This document shows positions 44,825-53,763 of a stretch of 64,000 nucleotides of DNA, piece after piece. The stretch comes from Acinetobacter geminorum. GTDB lineage: Bacteria > Pseudomonadota > Gammaproteobacteria > Pseudomonadales > Moraxellaceae. The notes under the pieces were generated by a model. That model saw only the letters and a program-made list of their open reading frames with translations. It did not search any database and was not told the DNA's origin. Location: contig NZ_JABELE010000010.1 in the NCBI RefSeq assembly GCF_013009345.1, positions 1 to 64,000 on the forward strand, written 5' to 3'. Position 1 is the first letter of the stretch. Each line of letters begins with the position of its first letter. Both the position numbers and the translations under genes were made by a program.

Positions 44825-46291
44825 ATGGCAAAGGAAATTTATATTGCAGGTGAATGGCGATTAGGCCGTGGTGCAGTCATTCAAAGCCTGTTTCCGGCAG
44901 ATCAGTCGGTAAACGCTGAGCTTTCAACAGCAACGCTTGAAGATGTAAATGAAGCAATTGAAAAAGCGGATCAGGCTTGGCGTCAACCGAGCTGGAGAAA
45001 CAGTTTGCCGCATGAGCGCGCACGTATTCTCTACAAAGTTGCAGACATTATTGAAGCGCGTGTAGACGAATTAGCGAAATTACAAACCCGCGATAATGGT
45101 AAGCCTTTAACCGAAACTCGCGGTTTGGTGATGAGCGCGGCGGCGACTGCACGTTATGTTGCAGCAGCATGTGAAACGTTGAATGATGAGCTCACTACTC
45201 AACGTGCTCCAGATTTTATGACCATGAGTGTGCATGAACCTGTGGGCGTTGTGGCAGCTATTACCCCTTGGAACTCTCCAATTGCGAGTGAAGTTCAAAA
45301 GCTTGCTCCAGCTTTGGCAGCAGGAAATGCCGTGGTTTTAAAACCAGCAGAAGCAACTTCACTGATTGCTTTAGAGCTTGCCAAAATTTTTGAAGAAGCA
45401 GGTTTACCAAAAGGCTTACTCAGTGTGTTAGTGGGGCGTGGTTCTGTGATTGGTGATGCCATTGCTCAACATCCCTTGGTTCGTAAAATTTCTTTTACAG
45501 GTGGAACAACCACGGGGCGTCATTTGGCACACATTGCCGCAGATAAACTGATTACTACTTCGCTTGAGTTAGGTGGTAAGTCACCAACTATCGTTTTGCC
45601 AGATGCAGATGTCGAACTGGCAGCTAAAGGTGTCGCGTACGGTATTTTTAGCTCGGCAGGCCAAGCGTGTATCGCAGGTTCTCGCTTGTTTATTCATAGC
45701 AGTCTTTACGATCAGTTTTTAACGCGTTTGGTTGAAATTACCAAAGGCTTACGTGTGGGCCATCCGGAACAAGCGGGTGTGCATTTAGGGCCACTGGTCA
45801 ATGACAAACATTTGCAGTCAGTTGACCGCTATGTGCAGCTTGCTAAAAGCGAAGGTGGTCAAGTTCTAATTGGTGGTGAAGCGCTTACGACTGGTGACTA
45901 TGCCAAAGGAAGCTATTACTTACCGACCATTATTACGGGCTTAAATAACAGTGCTCAAACCTGTCAGGAAGAAATTTTTGGCCCTGTTTTAGTCGTTATG
46001 AAATATGACAACGAGCAAGATTTAATTGCCCAAGCCAATGACAGTTGTTTTGGCCTTGCTGCAGGTATCTGGACTGAAAGCTATCGCAAAGCTTGGCGTA
46101 TTGCACGTGCCTTAGAAGTGGGAACGGTATGGATTAATACCTACAAAAAATTCTCGATTAGTGCGCCGTTTGGTGGCTTTAAAGACAGTGGAATCGGACG
46201 CGAAAAAGGCCGTTTGGGCATTTTATCGTACATGCAACAAAAGAGTATTTATATGGGGCTGAATGAACAGCCTAACCCTTGGTGCGATTAA
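44825..46291 (+). CDS. NAD(P)-dependent aldehyde dehydrogenase
   Basis: A 488-residue aldehyde dehydrogenase. The active-site glutamate is E248 (SLELGGKSP) and the catalytic cysteine C282 (SSAGQACIAGSRLF), with PWNSPI and FTGGTTTG in the cofactor-binding region. It fits the ALDH superfamily in length. Its position before the ThDP enzyme suggests it oxidises the aldehyde made by decarboxylation of a 2-oxoacid. The ATG at 44825 has AAGGA seven bases upstream; a TTG at 44819 is less likely. Confidence 0.88.
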   Translation: MAKEIYIAGEWRLGRGAVIQSLFPADQSVNAELSTATLEDVNEAIEKADQAWRQPSWRNSLPHERARILYKVADIIEARVDELAKLQTRDNGKPLTETRGLVMSAAATARYVAAACETLNDELTTQRAPDFMTMSVHEPVGVVAAITPWNSPIASEVQKLAPALAAGNAVVLKPAEATSLIALELAKIFEEAGLPKGLLSVLVGRGSVIGDAIAQHPLVRKISFTGGTTTGRHLAHIAADKLITTSLELGGKSPTIVLPDADVELAAKGVAYGIFSSAGQACIAGSRLFIHSSLYDQFLTRLVEITKGLRVGHPEQAGVHLGPLVNDKHLQSVDRYVQLAKSEGGQVLIGGEALTTGDYAKGSYYLPTIITGLNNSAQTCQEEIFGPVLVVMKYDNEQDLIAQANDSCFGLAAGIWTESYRKAWRIARALEVGTVWINTYKKFSISAPFGGFKDSGIGREKGRLGILSYMQQKSIYMGLNEQPNPWCD

Positions 46292-46329
46292 TAAATTCAA
46301 GGACTGAAAACAAATTTTGAGGAATAGAC

Positions 46330-47970
46330 ATGACTGAACGTGTAAATGTAGGCGAAGCAATCGCAAGAGTTTTAGAAGCGCACCAAGTTGATAGTATTTA
46401 TGGTGTTATTTCCATCCACAATTTACCTATTGCCGATGCAGTAGGGCGCCGTGAAAAAATGCGCTTTGTCGCAGCTCGTGGTGAAGCGGGTGCGGTTACT
46501 ATGGCAGATGCACACTCACGCTTTAAAGGCCTAGGTGTAGCGTTAACCAGTACGGGTGCTGGCGCTGGTAATGCAGTGGGTTCACTGATTGAAGCAATGA
46601 ATGCGGGTAGCCCTGTATTGCATTTAACAGGTCAAGTTGAGCGTGAATATCTCGACCGTGATGCAAGTTTCATCCATGAAACTAAAGACCAACTTACATT
46701 CTTGCGCGCATCAAGCAAAGCAGCGTTCCGTATTACCAGCCCAGACAATGCTATTGGTGTAATACGTGAAGCCATCCGTGTTGCAACTACAGTTCCAATG
46801 GGGCCAGTAAGTGTTGAGCTACCAATTGATGTACAAGCAGCCGAAATTGATTTGCCACTTAACTTAGGGCCAGTCAAAGCACTTGAGTTACCACAGGCAG
46901 AGCAAGCTGAAATTGACCATCTTGTCAGTGAAATCAAAAAAGCAAAACGTCCGATTTTCTGGATTGGCGGTGGAACTTTAAATAGCGTTGCAGAAGTGAA
47001 AGCAATTGCAGATTCAGGTATTCCGGTTGTTTCATCGACTCATGCTCGTGGGGTGTTGGCAGATGATCATCCACGTAGTTTGGGTGCTTTCCATAACTCA
47101 GCAGGTGTTGAGCAGTTATTAAAAGATGCTGACTTGATGGTGGTAGTGGGTTCTCGTTTACGTAGTAATGAAACAAAAACTTATTCGGTTGAGTTCCCTG
47201 AAAACATTATTCAGGTAGATGCCAACCCAGTGGCTCAGCAACGTAATTACAAAATCAGCAACTTCATTTGTGGTGATGCCAAAGATGTCTTAACACGTGT
47301 GTTAGAACAGCTTCAAGGAACTTCAAAAATCGATGCTGATTACGATGCTGCTGTAGTAGCGGCTAAACAGGCTGCAATTGATGCGCTGCGTAAACAAATC
47401 GACCAATACGCTTTAATTTGTGATCACTTGCGTGCAGCTTTACCTCAAGACGGTATTTTTGTACGTGACATCACCATGTCGGGTAGTACATGGGGCAGTC
47501 GTTTATTCCCTGTACAAGCACCAAACCAAAACATCCACTCACTCGCGGGTGCAATTGGTTTAGGTCTTGCAACAGCAATTGGTGCTTCGGTTGCTAACCC
47601 TGACAAAAAAGTAATTGGTTTAGTCGGCGATGGCGGCTTAATGCTGGGTATTGGTGAAATTGCAACTATGGTGCAAGAAAACACCAACATGGTCTTAATG
47701 ATTATGAATGACGGTGGTTATGGCGTAATGCGTGGCATTCAAAATAACTACTTTGGTGGTCGTCAGTATTTCAATGAATTGCATACGCCAGACTACAAAC
47801 TTCTTGGCGAATCAATGGGTGTGAAAAGCTGGAAAGTCGGTAGTGCAGATGAGTTTAAAACTGTCATTCAAGAGGCGGTTGCATTTGAAGGGCCAACTGT
47901 GATTGAGCTCGATATGAACTCGATTGGACCATTAAACTTCGCGGGTCCACCGCAAAAGAAACTGTATTAA
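46330..47970 (+). CDS. Thiamine diphosphate-dependent 2-oxoacid decarboxylase-like enzyme
   Basis: A 546-residue ThDP enzyme of the acetolactate synthase/benzoylformate decarboxylase superfamily with three domains. The cofactor-activating glutamate is E52 (RGEAGA), and the ThDP/Mg motif runs from G433-D434-G435 to the asparagine in MIMND. No FAD-specific features of true acetolactate synthase are obvious, and no small regulatory subunit is nearby, so decarboxylation or carboligation of a 2-oxoacid is more likely than branched-chain amino acid synthesis. Its pairing with the aldehyde dehydrogenase supports decarboxylation to an aldehyde. A strong terminator follows. Confidence 0.85.
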   Translation: MTERVNVGEAIARVLEAHQVDSIYGVISIHNLPIADAVGRREKMRFVAARGEAGAVTMADAHSRFKGLGVALTSTGAGAGNAVGSLIEAMNAGSPVLHLTGQVEREYLDRDASFIHETKDQLTFLRASSKAAFRITSPDNAIGVIREAIRVATTVPMGPVSVELPIDVQAAEIDLPLNLGPVKALELPQAEQAEIDHLVSEIKKAKRPIFWIGGGTLNSVAEVKAIADSGIPVVSSTHARGVLADDHPRSLGAFHNSAGVEQLLKDADLMVVVGSRLRSNETKTYSVEFPENIIQVDANPVAQQRNYKISNFICGDAKDVLTRVLEQLQGTSKIDADYDAAVVAAKQAAIDALRKQIDQYALICDHLRAALPQDGIFVRDITMSGSTWGSRLFPVQAPNQNIHSLAGAIGLGLATAIGASVANPDKKVIGLVGDGGLMLGIGEIATMVQENTNMVLMIMNDGGYGVMRGIQNNYFGGRQYFNELHTPDYKLLGESMGVKSWKVGSADEFKTVIQEAVAFEGPTVIELDMNSIGPLNFAGPPQKKLY

Positions 47971-47977
47971 CCAGTTT

Positions 47978-48027
47978 GGATGGTTTAGTACATATGCGAT
48001 GGGAGCTGCTAAGCCATCCTTTTTTTA
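47978..48027 (+). terminator. Terminator after the thirteen-gene run
   Basis: GGATGGTTTA (47978-47987) pairs with TAAGCCATCC (48010-48019), one G-T pair, followed by seven T residues. A second A/T-rich hairpin follows at about 48020-48049. It separates the porin, which therefore probably has its own promoter or is partly readthrough-fed. Confidence 0.8.
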
Positions 48028-48125
48028 GATAAATTTTTTTGTCTAAAAAACAATAAAAACGAAGTTTTACAGGTAAAACAAATAAAGTTCCAGCAGGACG
48101 CTGGAACTCAATCAAGGATGTAGAG

Positions 48126-49322
48126 ATGAAAAAGACTTCATTGATCATGGCATTCATTGCACCGCTTACGCTGGGGGTAAGCGTCAATGCATTTGCAAAA
48201 GACTCATTGCTTGAATGGAAAAGTGATGACGGCACCGACTCATTAAAGTTAGGTGGGGTGGTTCGGTTAAATCAACGCTATGAAGATTGGGAAGGGCCAA
48301 ACCGTGGTTTCGGTAAGCTCTATTTTGATATTTTTAGGGTAGATCTTAAAGGTAAGTTTGATGATGCCTATATCAACGCCAGCTATCTATTTCAAGACCA
48401 ACAGAAAACGTCCATTGAAAAAGCATATGTCGGCTATAACTTAGATGCCAATAACAGCATTGAAGCAGGTTTGGTTTATAAACCATTTACGATTTATCCC
48501 TATCCGCAAAATGGCTGGACCTACCACATCCCATTCTTTTTAGGTTATGGCAACAATATTGCGCCAGGGATTAACTGGAATTATCACGACAAAGATTGGG
48601 ATGTAAAACTCGGTTATTACCCGCAAATGTTAGAGACTAACTTGCGTTATTCACCAGAAAGTGCAACTTATGATGACTTGGCAGGAAATGCATTTCCATC
48701 TCAAAAAGCCTATCAAAATGAAAAACGTCATCAGTTTAATACCCGCATTGTGCGCAAGTTAGAAACTGATTTCGGTAAGCAAGAGTTTGGTGTCTCGGGT
48801 GCAATCGCTCAGCTACATAACAAAGTGACCGATAAAGACGGTAAATATTATGCAGTCGGTTTGCATACCGAAAACAACTACAAACGCTTTAATTTACAAA
48901 GCTCGGTCATTCATTATCAATACGATGCTAAAAATCCGGATGGTGTAAATAGTGACATGACTTTAATGGGCAATAATGGTTTTACACCTGCTTATTTCAT
49001 TGCTTCGGAAGGAACCATTGCCAGTTTAAACCTTGCTTATACGTTGCCTGTGACCAATATGGGCAAGCTAAAAGCCATTAAGTTTTATAATGATTATAGT
49101 TATCTCGATAAAAAACGTGATGATTGGTCAGACTCGCAAATGAATACCACAGGGATGATGTTTATTGCTTCACCATTTATGGTTTGGGCAGATTATACCT
49201 GGGGTAAAAACTCTAACATTATTGGTGGGGCAACCAACTCAACAGGGTATACCTCTGCAACTTCACCAAATAGTGATAAATGGCTATACCGTATTAACTT
49301 TAATATCGGGTTTACTTTCTAA
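48126..49322 (+). CDS. Outer membrane porin of the catabolic cluster
   Basis: A 398-residue outer membrane beta-barrel. A signal peptide of about 24 residues ends NAFA, the start of the mature chain is KDSLLEWKSDDGTDSLKLGGVVRLNQRY, and the chain ends with a phenylalanine (FTF). The strand pattern resembles porins of the OprO/phosphate-selective or general aromatic-acid type; I cannot assign a subfamily. It follows the catabolic run on the same strand after 155 bp, and probably admits the substrate through the outer membrane. The ATG at 48126 has an AAGGATG-type site. Confidence 0.8.
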   Translation: MKKTSLIMAFIAPLTLGVSVNAFAKDSLLEWKSDDGTDSLKLGGVVRLNQRYEDWEGPNRGFGKLYFDIFRVDLKGKFDDAYINASYLFQDQQKTSIEKAYVGYNLDANNSIEAGLVYKPFTIYPYPQNGWTYHIPFFLGYGNNIAPGINWNYHDKDWDVKLGYYPQMLETNLRYSPESATYDDLAGNAFPSQKAYQNEKRHQFNTRIVRKLETDFGKQEFGVSGAIAQLHNKVTDKDGKYYAVGLHTENNYKRFNLQSSVIHYQYDAKNPDGVNSDMTLMGNNGFTPAYFIASEGTIASLNLAYTLPVTNMGKLKAIKFYNDYSYLDKKRDDWSDSQMNTTGMMFIASPFMVWADYTWGKNSNIIGGATNSTGYTSATSPNSDKWLYRINFNIGFTF

Positions 49323-49335
49323 AATAAGCAGCATT

Positions 49336-49366
49336 AAAAAAACCACGTAATAGGCGTGGTTTTTTA
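49336..49366. terminator. Bidirectional terminator between porin and MFS gene
   Basis: CCACG (49343-49347) pairs with CGTGG (49355-49359), extended by an A run on the left and a T run on the right. Serves the rightward porin and the leftward transporter. Confidence 0.85.
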
Positions 49367-49384
49367 TTTAATAAGTTAAAGCGT

Positions 49385-50683
49385 TTAATACCTGTTTTTT
49401 TCAAACTTATTCCAAAACACAAAGGCAGTTACAAAGGCCAAAATAGTTAGCGCGAAAATATAATACATCGCACCAATATCACTATATTGACTGAGCCAAT
49501 GCACTAAAGGCAGGGTCATACCACCAACAATTGCATACGATAAATTATAAGAAAATGAAATGCCCGAGAAACGCACAGGCGCGGGGAACATTTTAACCAT
49601 ACTGCTCGACACCATGCCGACAGTACCAGAGCATAGACCCAACAACATATATAAACCAAAAATGGTTGAATGTGCCGCGTGCCCCAAACTGTTATAAAAA
49701 ACTGCCGCTGTAAGTGCCACGGCAAGTGCACCAAACATCATGACTTTGCCACAGCCAAAACGGTCAGCAAAATAGCCTGCCAAAATACAGCCCACCATTT
49801 GCATGACAATGGCTGCACTTTGCATTTCAAAAGTCTGTGCGCGCTCAAAGCCAAATGAACCAATCAACAAATTTGGCATGGCTAAAATCACCACCACCAC
49901 ACATCCCGTTAAAAACCATGTAAATAACATGCCAATTGCAACGGCTGTTTTATGCGTTTTTAAGACTTGTTTTACAGGCATTTCTTTAGAAATTTCTTTA
50001 CGGGCCTGCATGGCTTTAAACACAGGGGTTTCTTTCAAATACGTTCTTAAATAAAGTGCAACGAGTCCAAAAACACCACCCACAATGAAAGGAATACGCC
50101 ATGCCCAGTCATGGATTTGTCTTTCACTAAAATTAAGTGAAATCCATAAAGACATGAGCGCACCTAGTAAAATTCCTAAAGACAGTCCGGCAGTTAATAA
50201 ACCATTTGCTAGTCCGATTTTTCTTTCAGGCACGTGTTCAGATACAAAGGTCCATGCAGCTGGAATTTCACCCCCAATCGCAATCCCTTGCACCACACGC
50301 ATGAGCAATAAAAGTAGCGGTGCCAAATATCCAATATTTTCAAAAGTGGGCAAAATCCCGATAAACAGGGTAGGCAGCGCCATCAGCAAAATAGAAAGCG
50401 AAAATAGTTTTTTACGCCCCACCAAATCACCAAAATGGGCCATGACAACCCCGCCTAAGGGCCTAAAAAAATAACCTGCTGCAAAAATGCCGTAAGTATT
50501 GAGCATGGCCCAAAACGGACTAAGTGTGCTGGGGAAAAAGAGGTCGGAAATGATTTTGGCGTAAAACACATAAATCACAAAATCGTAAAACTCTAAAGCT
50601 CCACCCAATGAAGAAAGGGCAAGAGTTCGTTTATCTTCTTTATTAAGATAGTTCGCGTCCTGCAAAGTTAATTCCTGATCCAT
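49385..50683 (-). CDS. MFS transporter, metabolite:H+ symporter (MHS) family
   Basis: A 432-residue inner-membrane transporter with twelve helices. The N-terminal GGALEFYDFVIYVFYAKIISDLFFP and GYFFRPLGGVVMAHFGDLVGRKK are typical of the MHS branch (ProP, ShiA, citrate and other organic-acid carriers), and IAIGGEIPAAWTFVSEHVPERK follows. The substrate is not clear. It is convergent with the catabolic porin and separated from it by a strong terminator, so it may be a second uptake system for the cluster or an unrelated gene. Confidence 0.8.
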   Translation of the reverse strand: MDQELTLQDANYLNKEDKRTLALSSLGGALEFYDFVIYVFYAKIISDLFFPSTLSPFWAMLNTYGIFAAGYFFRPLGGVVMAHFGDLVGRKKLFSLSILLMALPTLFIGILPTFENIGYLAPLLLLLMRVVQGIAIGGEIPAAWTFVSEHVPERKIGLANGLLTAGLSLGILLGALMSLWISLNFSERQIHDWAWRIPFIVGGVFGLVALYLRTYLKETPVFKAMQARKEISKEMPVKQVLKTHKTAVAIGMLFTWFLTGCVVVVILAMPNLLIGSFGFERAQTFEMQSAAIVMQMVGCILAGYFADRFGCGKVMMFGALAVALTAAVFYNSLGHAAHSTIFGLYMLLGLCSGTVGMVSSSMVKMFPAPVRFSGISFSYNLSYAIVGGMTLPLVHWLSQYSDIGAMYYIFALTILAFVTAFVFWNKFEKNRY

Positions 50684-50918
50684 TTTTTACTTAATTGTTG
50701 TAATTGAAGCTTGGATATTAATGGAAAAGTGAAGTAAAAGTAAATGGAGGAAATTTGTTCTATATGCCAACGTCGATTGGACCTGCTCAGATCAAAAAAG
50801 CTTTAAAACAAAAAACGCTTTAGATGAAACAAAAACAGATGTAGGAATGGCTTTTCTTTTGTTTCGTTCAGCGACACAATAAAACTTGTTATAGCCAGTT
50901 TAATGAGAGAGTCAAAGG

Positions 50919-51401
50919 ATGAGTGTAGTTTTACCTGTCGCGAAGCGTGGTGAAGATATTTTGAAACTGACTGCGGCCCCTGTGTCGGCAAATGAGTTAA
51001 ACAGTAATTGGCTTTATCAGCTTGCTGACGCTATGCATGCGACAATGCTTGAGCGTAATGGGGTAGGAATTGCTGCGCCGCAAGTGTATATCTCTAAACG
51101 CGTCATTATTGTGGCGTCTCGTCCAAACCCACGTTATCCCGATGCACCTGAAATGGAAGCAGTGGTCATGGTGAATCCTGAGATTTTAGAGTTCTCAGAT
51201 GAAGTTTGTTTAGGTGAAGAAGGTTGCTTAAGTGTGCCAGACGAGCGGGGGCAAGTTGAACGCGCAGAAATGGTTAAGGTTAAATATTTAACACTTCAGG
51301 GCGAGACGGTGGAAACGATTTTCCATGGTTTTCCTGCTCGTATTGTTCAACATGAAGTCGATCATTTAAATGGGATCTTATTTGTAGAAAGAATAATCTA
51401 A
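50919..51401 (+). CDS. def: Peptide deformylase (accessory copy)
   Basis: A 160-residue metalloenzyme that removes formyl groups from new polypeptides. All three family motifs are present: GVGIAAPQ at 48-55, EGCLS at 101-105 (C103 binds Fe/Zn) and HEVDH at 145-149 (H145 and H149 bind metal, E146 is the catalyst). It is slightly shorter than the usual 170-180 residues. Acinetobacter genomes usually carry more than one def; no fmt neighbour here suggests this is an accessory copy. The ribosome site AAAGGATG overlaps the start. Confidence 0.92.
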   Translation: MSVVLPVAKRGEDILKLTAAPVSANELNSNWLYQLADAMHATMLERNGVGIAAPQVYISKRVIIVASRPNPRYPDAPEMEAVVMVNPEILEFSDEVCLGEEGCLSVPDERGQVERAEMVKVKYLTLQGETVETIFHGFPARIVQHEVDHLNGILFVERII

Positions 51402-51579
51402 TCTTTAGTTTAAAGTTTTGAAAAACCTATAATGAGCTTGAAAAGGATAACTCATCGGAATTAGAATACTTATATCGTGATATTTAAATCATTACAAAAG
51501 ATATAATTTTAATATTATCAGCAGGTTGTGCTGAAATTTTGCGCGATGTTGTAAATCTCCTCATTTAAGGTTACTGACC

Positions 51580-52902
51580 ATGAAAACCCCTCTCCCAGAA
51601 TATTTGGCAAATGTTATAGAAGCCTGTGACATCGATAACAGCGGTCATCTCGCCGATTATATTCCTGAGTTGGCAAATGCAAACCCAAATCGATTAGCTT
51701 TAGCAATGTCTACGGTAGATGGTGAAATTTATTCGGTTGGCGATGATGATGTTGAATTCACCATACAATCAATTTCAAAACCATTTGTATATGCCTATGT
51801 TTTACAACAGCTTGGCATTGATGCAGTACTTGCTAAAGTAGGGGTAGAGCCTTCAGGAGAAGCCTTTAATGAAATTTCATTAGGTAAAGATGGCCGTCCG
51901 AAAAACCCGATGATTAACTCTGGCGCAATTACTGTACATTCCTTGATTCAGGTCAAGCATGGTTTACATAGCGCAGAAATTCTACGCCGTTTTATGAGCG
52001 AGCTTGCTGGTCGTGAATTAAGTTTTGATGAGTCTGTTTATGATTCGGAAGTCAAAACAGCCTACCGTAATCTTTCGATCGGTTATATGTTGCGAACAGT
52101 GGGGATTTTGGAAACTGACCCTGTTGATATTGTGAATGGTTACATTCGACAATGTGCGATCATGGTTACAGTTAAAGATTTGGTACGTATGGGTAGTGTA
52201 CTTGCCAATGGCGGGGTCGACCCTAGAACTGGAAAACGCCTATTAAACCGATCTGTAGTTAGACAAGTCCTCAGTGTCATGATGAGCTGTGGTATGTATG
52301 ATGCTGCGGGTGACTGGCTTTCAACTGTAGGTATTCCTGCTAAAAGCGGTGTAGCTGGGGGGATTTTGGGTGTGCTGCCGGGTCAGGTCAGTATTGCTGC
52401 TTTTTCACCTCGACTAGATGAGCATGGTCATAGTGTTCGAGGAATCGATATTTTAGAACGATTATCTCGTGACATGGGATTACATCTCATGGAAGGTACG
52501 CCTTCTGCCCAGACCATTGTACAAAGTCATTACCGTACAGGAAAAGATGCATCATTAAGTGTATATGTGCTTCGGGGTGTATTGAAATTTACCGAAGCTG
52601 AAATGTTGTTGCGTATTTTACAAGACGAGACAACTGATCAAAGCACAATCGTTATTGATTTAACCCAGATTTCACTTATCCACGATGTGGGTAAACGTAT
52701 GTTTTTAGAAGGCGTAGATCGTCTGATTGATGATGGTCATACTCTTGTTTTAGTTGATCCTGAACAGCGCTTAGACCATGCCAGAACCGCCAAAGATCGA
52801 GAACTTCATGTCTATCATGATTTCGATGATTTATTGGAAAAACATGAGATCCGCACTAAAAAAAAGACTTATAGCGACATCGCGGCACTTCTAAACTGCT
52901 GA
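51580..52902 (+). CDS. glsA: Glutaminase with C-terminal STAS domain
   Basis: A 440-residue protein. Residues 1-305 are a serine-dependent glutaminase (glutamine to glutamate plus ammonia) with the beta-lactamase-like S64-I-S-K67 motif in QSISKPF, and KNPMINSGAI and GIPAKSGVAGGI later. Residues about 325-440 are a STAS domain (ASLSVYVLRGVLKFTEAEMLLRIL, then STIVIDLTQISLIHDVGKRM). In STAS antagonists a serine normally follows the aspartate; here DVG replaces DSS, so phosphorylation is unlikely. Its 3' end overlaps the convergent AraC gene by 34 bp. Confidence 0.9.
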   Translation: MKTPLPEYLANVIEACDIDNSGHLADYIPELANANPNRLALAMSTVDGEIYSVGDDDVEFTIQSISKPFVYAYVLQQLGIDAVLAKVGVEPSGEAFNEISLGKDGRPKNPMINSGAITVHSLIQVKHGLHSAEILRRFMSELAGRELSFDESVYDSEVKTAYRNLSIGYMLRTVGILETDPVDIVNGYIRQCAIMVTVKDLVRMGSVLANGGVDPRTGKRLLNRSVVRQVLSVMMSCGMYDAAGDWLSTVGIPAKSGVAGGILGVLPGQVSIAAFSPRLDEHGHSVRGIDILERLSRDMGLHLMEGTPSAQTIVQSHYRTGKDASLSVYVLRGVLKFTEAEMLLRILQDETTDQSTIVIDLTQISLIHDVGKRMFLEGVDRLIDDGHTLVLVDPEQRLDHARTAKDRELHVYHDFDDLLEKHEIRTKKKTYSDIAALLNC

Positions 52903-53657
52903 GGTGTTTTTCCTAGATGTCGCTTAAACATTGCACTGAATGCGCTGGGGTTTGTATACCCCAGTGACTCTGAAATTTGGGTAATAGATTCGCCATTCGC
53001 GATTTTACTCAAGGCAAGTGCAATATGCATTTGCTGTACCCATGCCCGATAAGACAGCCCAGTTTCTTTTTGGAACATACGCATTAAAGTTCTAGAGCTC
53101 GTACCAATATCATCAGCCCAATCTGTTAAATCTTTTGAATGGTCAGGAGTATGTAATAACTCTTGGCAAATTTTTAAGAGTCTTTTGTCTTTAGGCCACG
53201 GAATCTGAATAGACAACAAATTAGCGCGATGGATTTCTTCAAAAATCAAAATTTGTAAAGAACGGGAAAGCTCTTGAGAGGTTGCTGTATTTGGAGTGTC
53301 CTCTCGTTCAATTTCATTTAAACGAATCAAAAGTTCATGTAACAGGTTACTGACTCGAATAATAAAGCAATGTTGTCCCATTAGAGCTGCTGCATTTATT
53401 TCAACCAACGCCGTATTTAACTTAACGTGACTCAGTGAAATCACGCTGTGCTCTACATGTGCTGGAATCCATAATGCACACATGGGTGGCACAATCCACA
53501 CATGATTAGGTGTAAACACCTGAATGTTGCCAGTGGACGCATATAAAAACTGCGCACGTGTATGCGTATGGGTAGGAGTGATTTCTCGGTAAGAATGCTC
53601 GGAAGATAGCCCAATCACCAGTTCAGATAAATCAGACTGAATAAGAGAATCGGACAT
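52869..53657 (-). CDS. AraC-family transcriptional regulator
   Basis: A 262-residue regulator. The N-terminal cupin-like sensor has HTHTRAQFLYASTGNIQVFTPNHVWIVPP, and the C-terminal half has the two AraC helix-turn-helices (GTSSRTLMRMFQKETGLSYRAWVQQMHIALAL then ISESLGYTNPSAFSAMFKRHLGKTPQQFR). It is divergent from the Fsr-like exporter with 106 bp between starts, and probably regulates it. Overlaps the glutaminase stop on the opposite strand by 34 bp. Confidence 0.87.
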   Translation of the reverse strand: MSDSLIQSDLSELVIGLSSEHSYREITPTHTHTRAQFLYASTGNIQVFTPNHVWIVPPMCALWIPAHVEHSVISLSHVKLNTALVEINAAALMGQHCFIIRVSNLLHELLIRLNEIEREDTPNTATSQELSRSLQILIFEEIHRANLLSIQIPWPKDKRLLKICQELLHTPDHSKDLTDWADDIGTSSRTLMRMFQKETGLSYRAWVQQMHIALALSKIANGESITQISESLGYTNPSAFSAMFKRHLGKTPQQFRSAAMSL

Positions 53658-53763
53658 AAACTATCCTAAAAATTGTCACTTATACGATGATTATTGGAAG
53701 ATAACTTTATAAGCGACAATTTACAATAAGCTTCTCATTTAAAAATATTGGAGTTTTTCAGGT

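Noticed and set aside
46330..47970. A true acetolactate synthase (IlvB) for branched-chain amino acids
   Set aside because: No small subunit gene follows and the location is in a catabolic operon; a decarboxylase-like role fits better.
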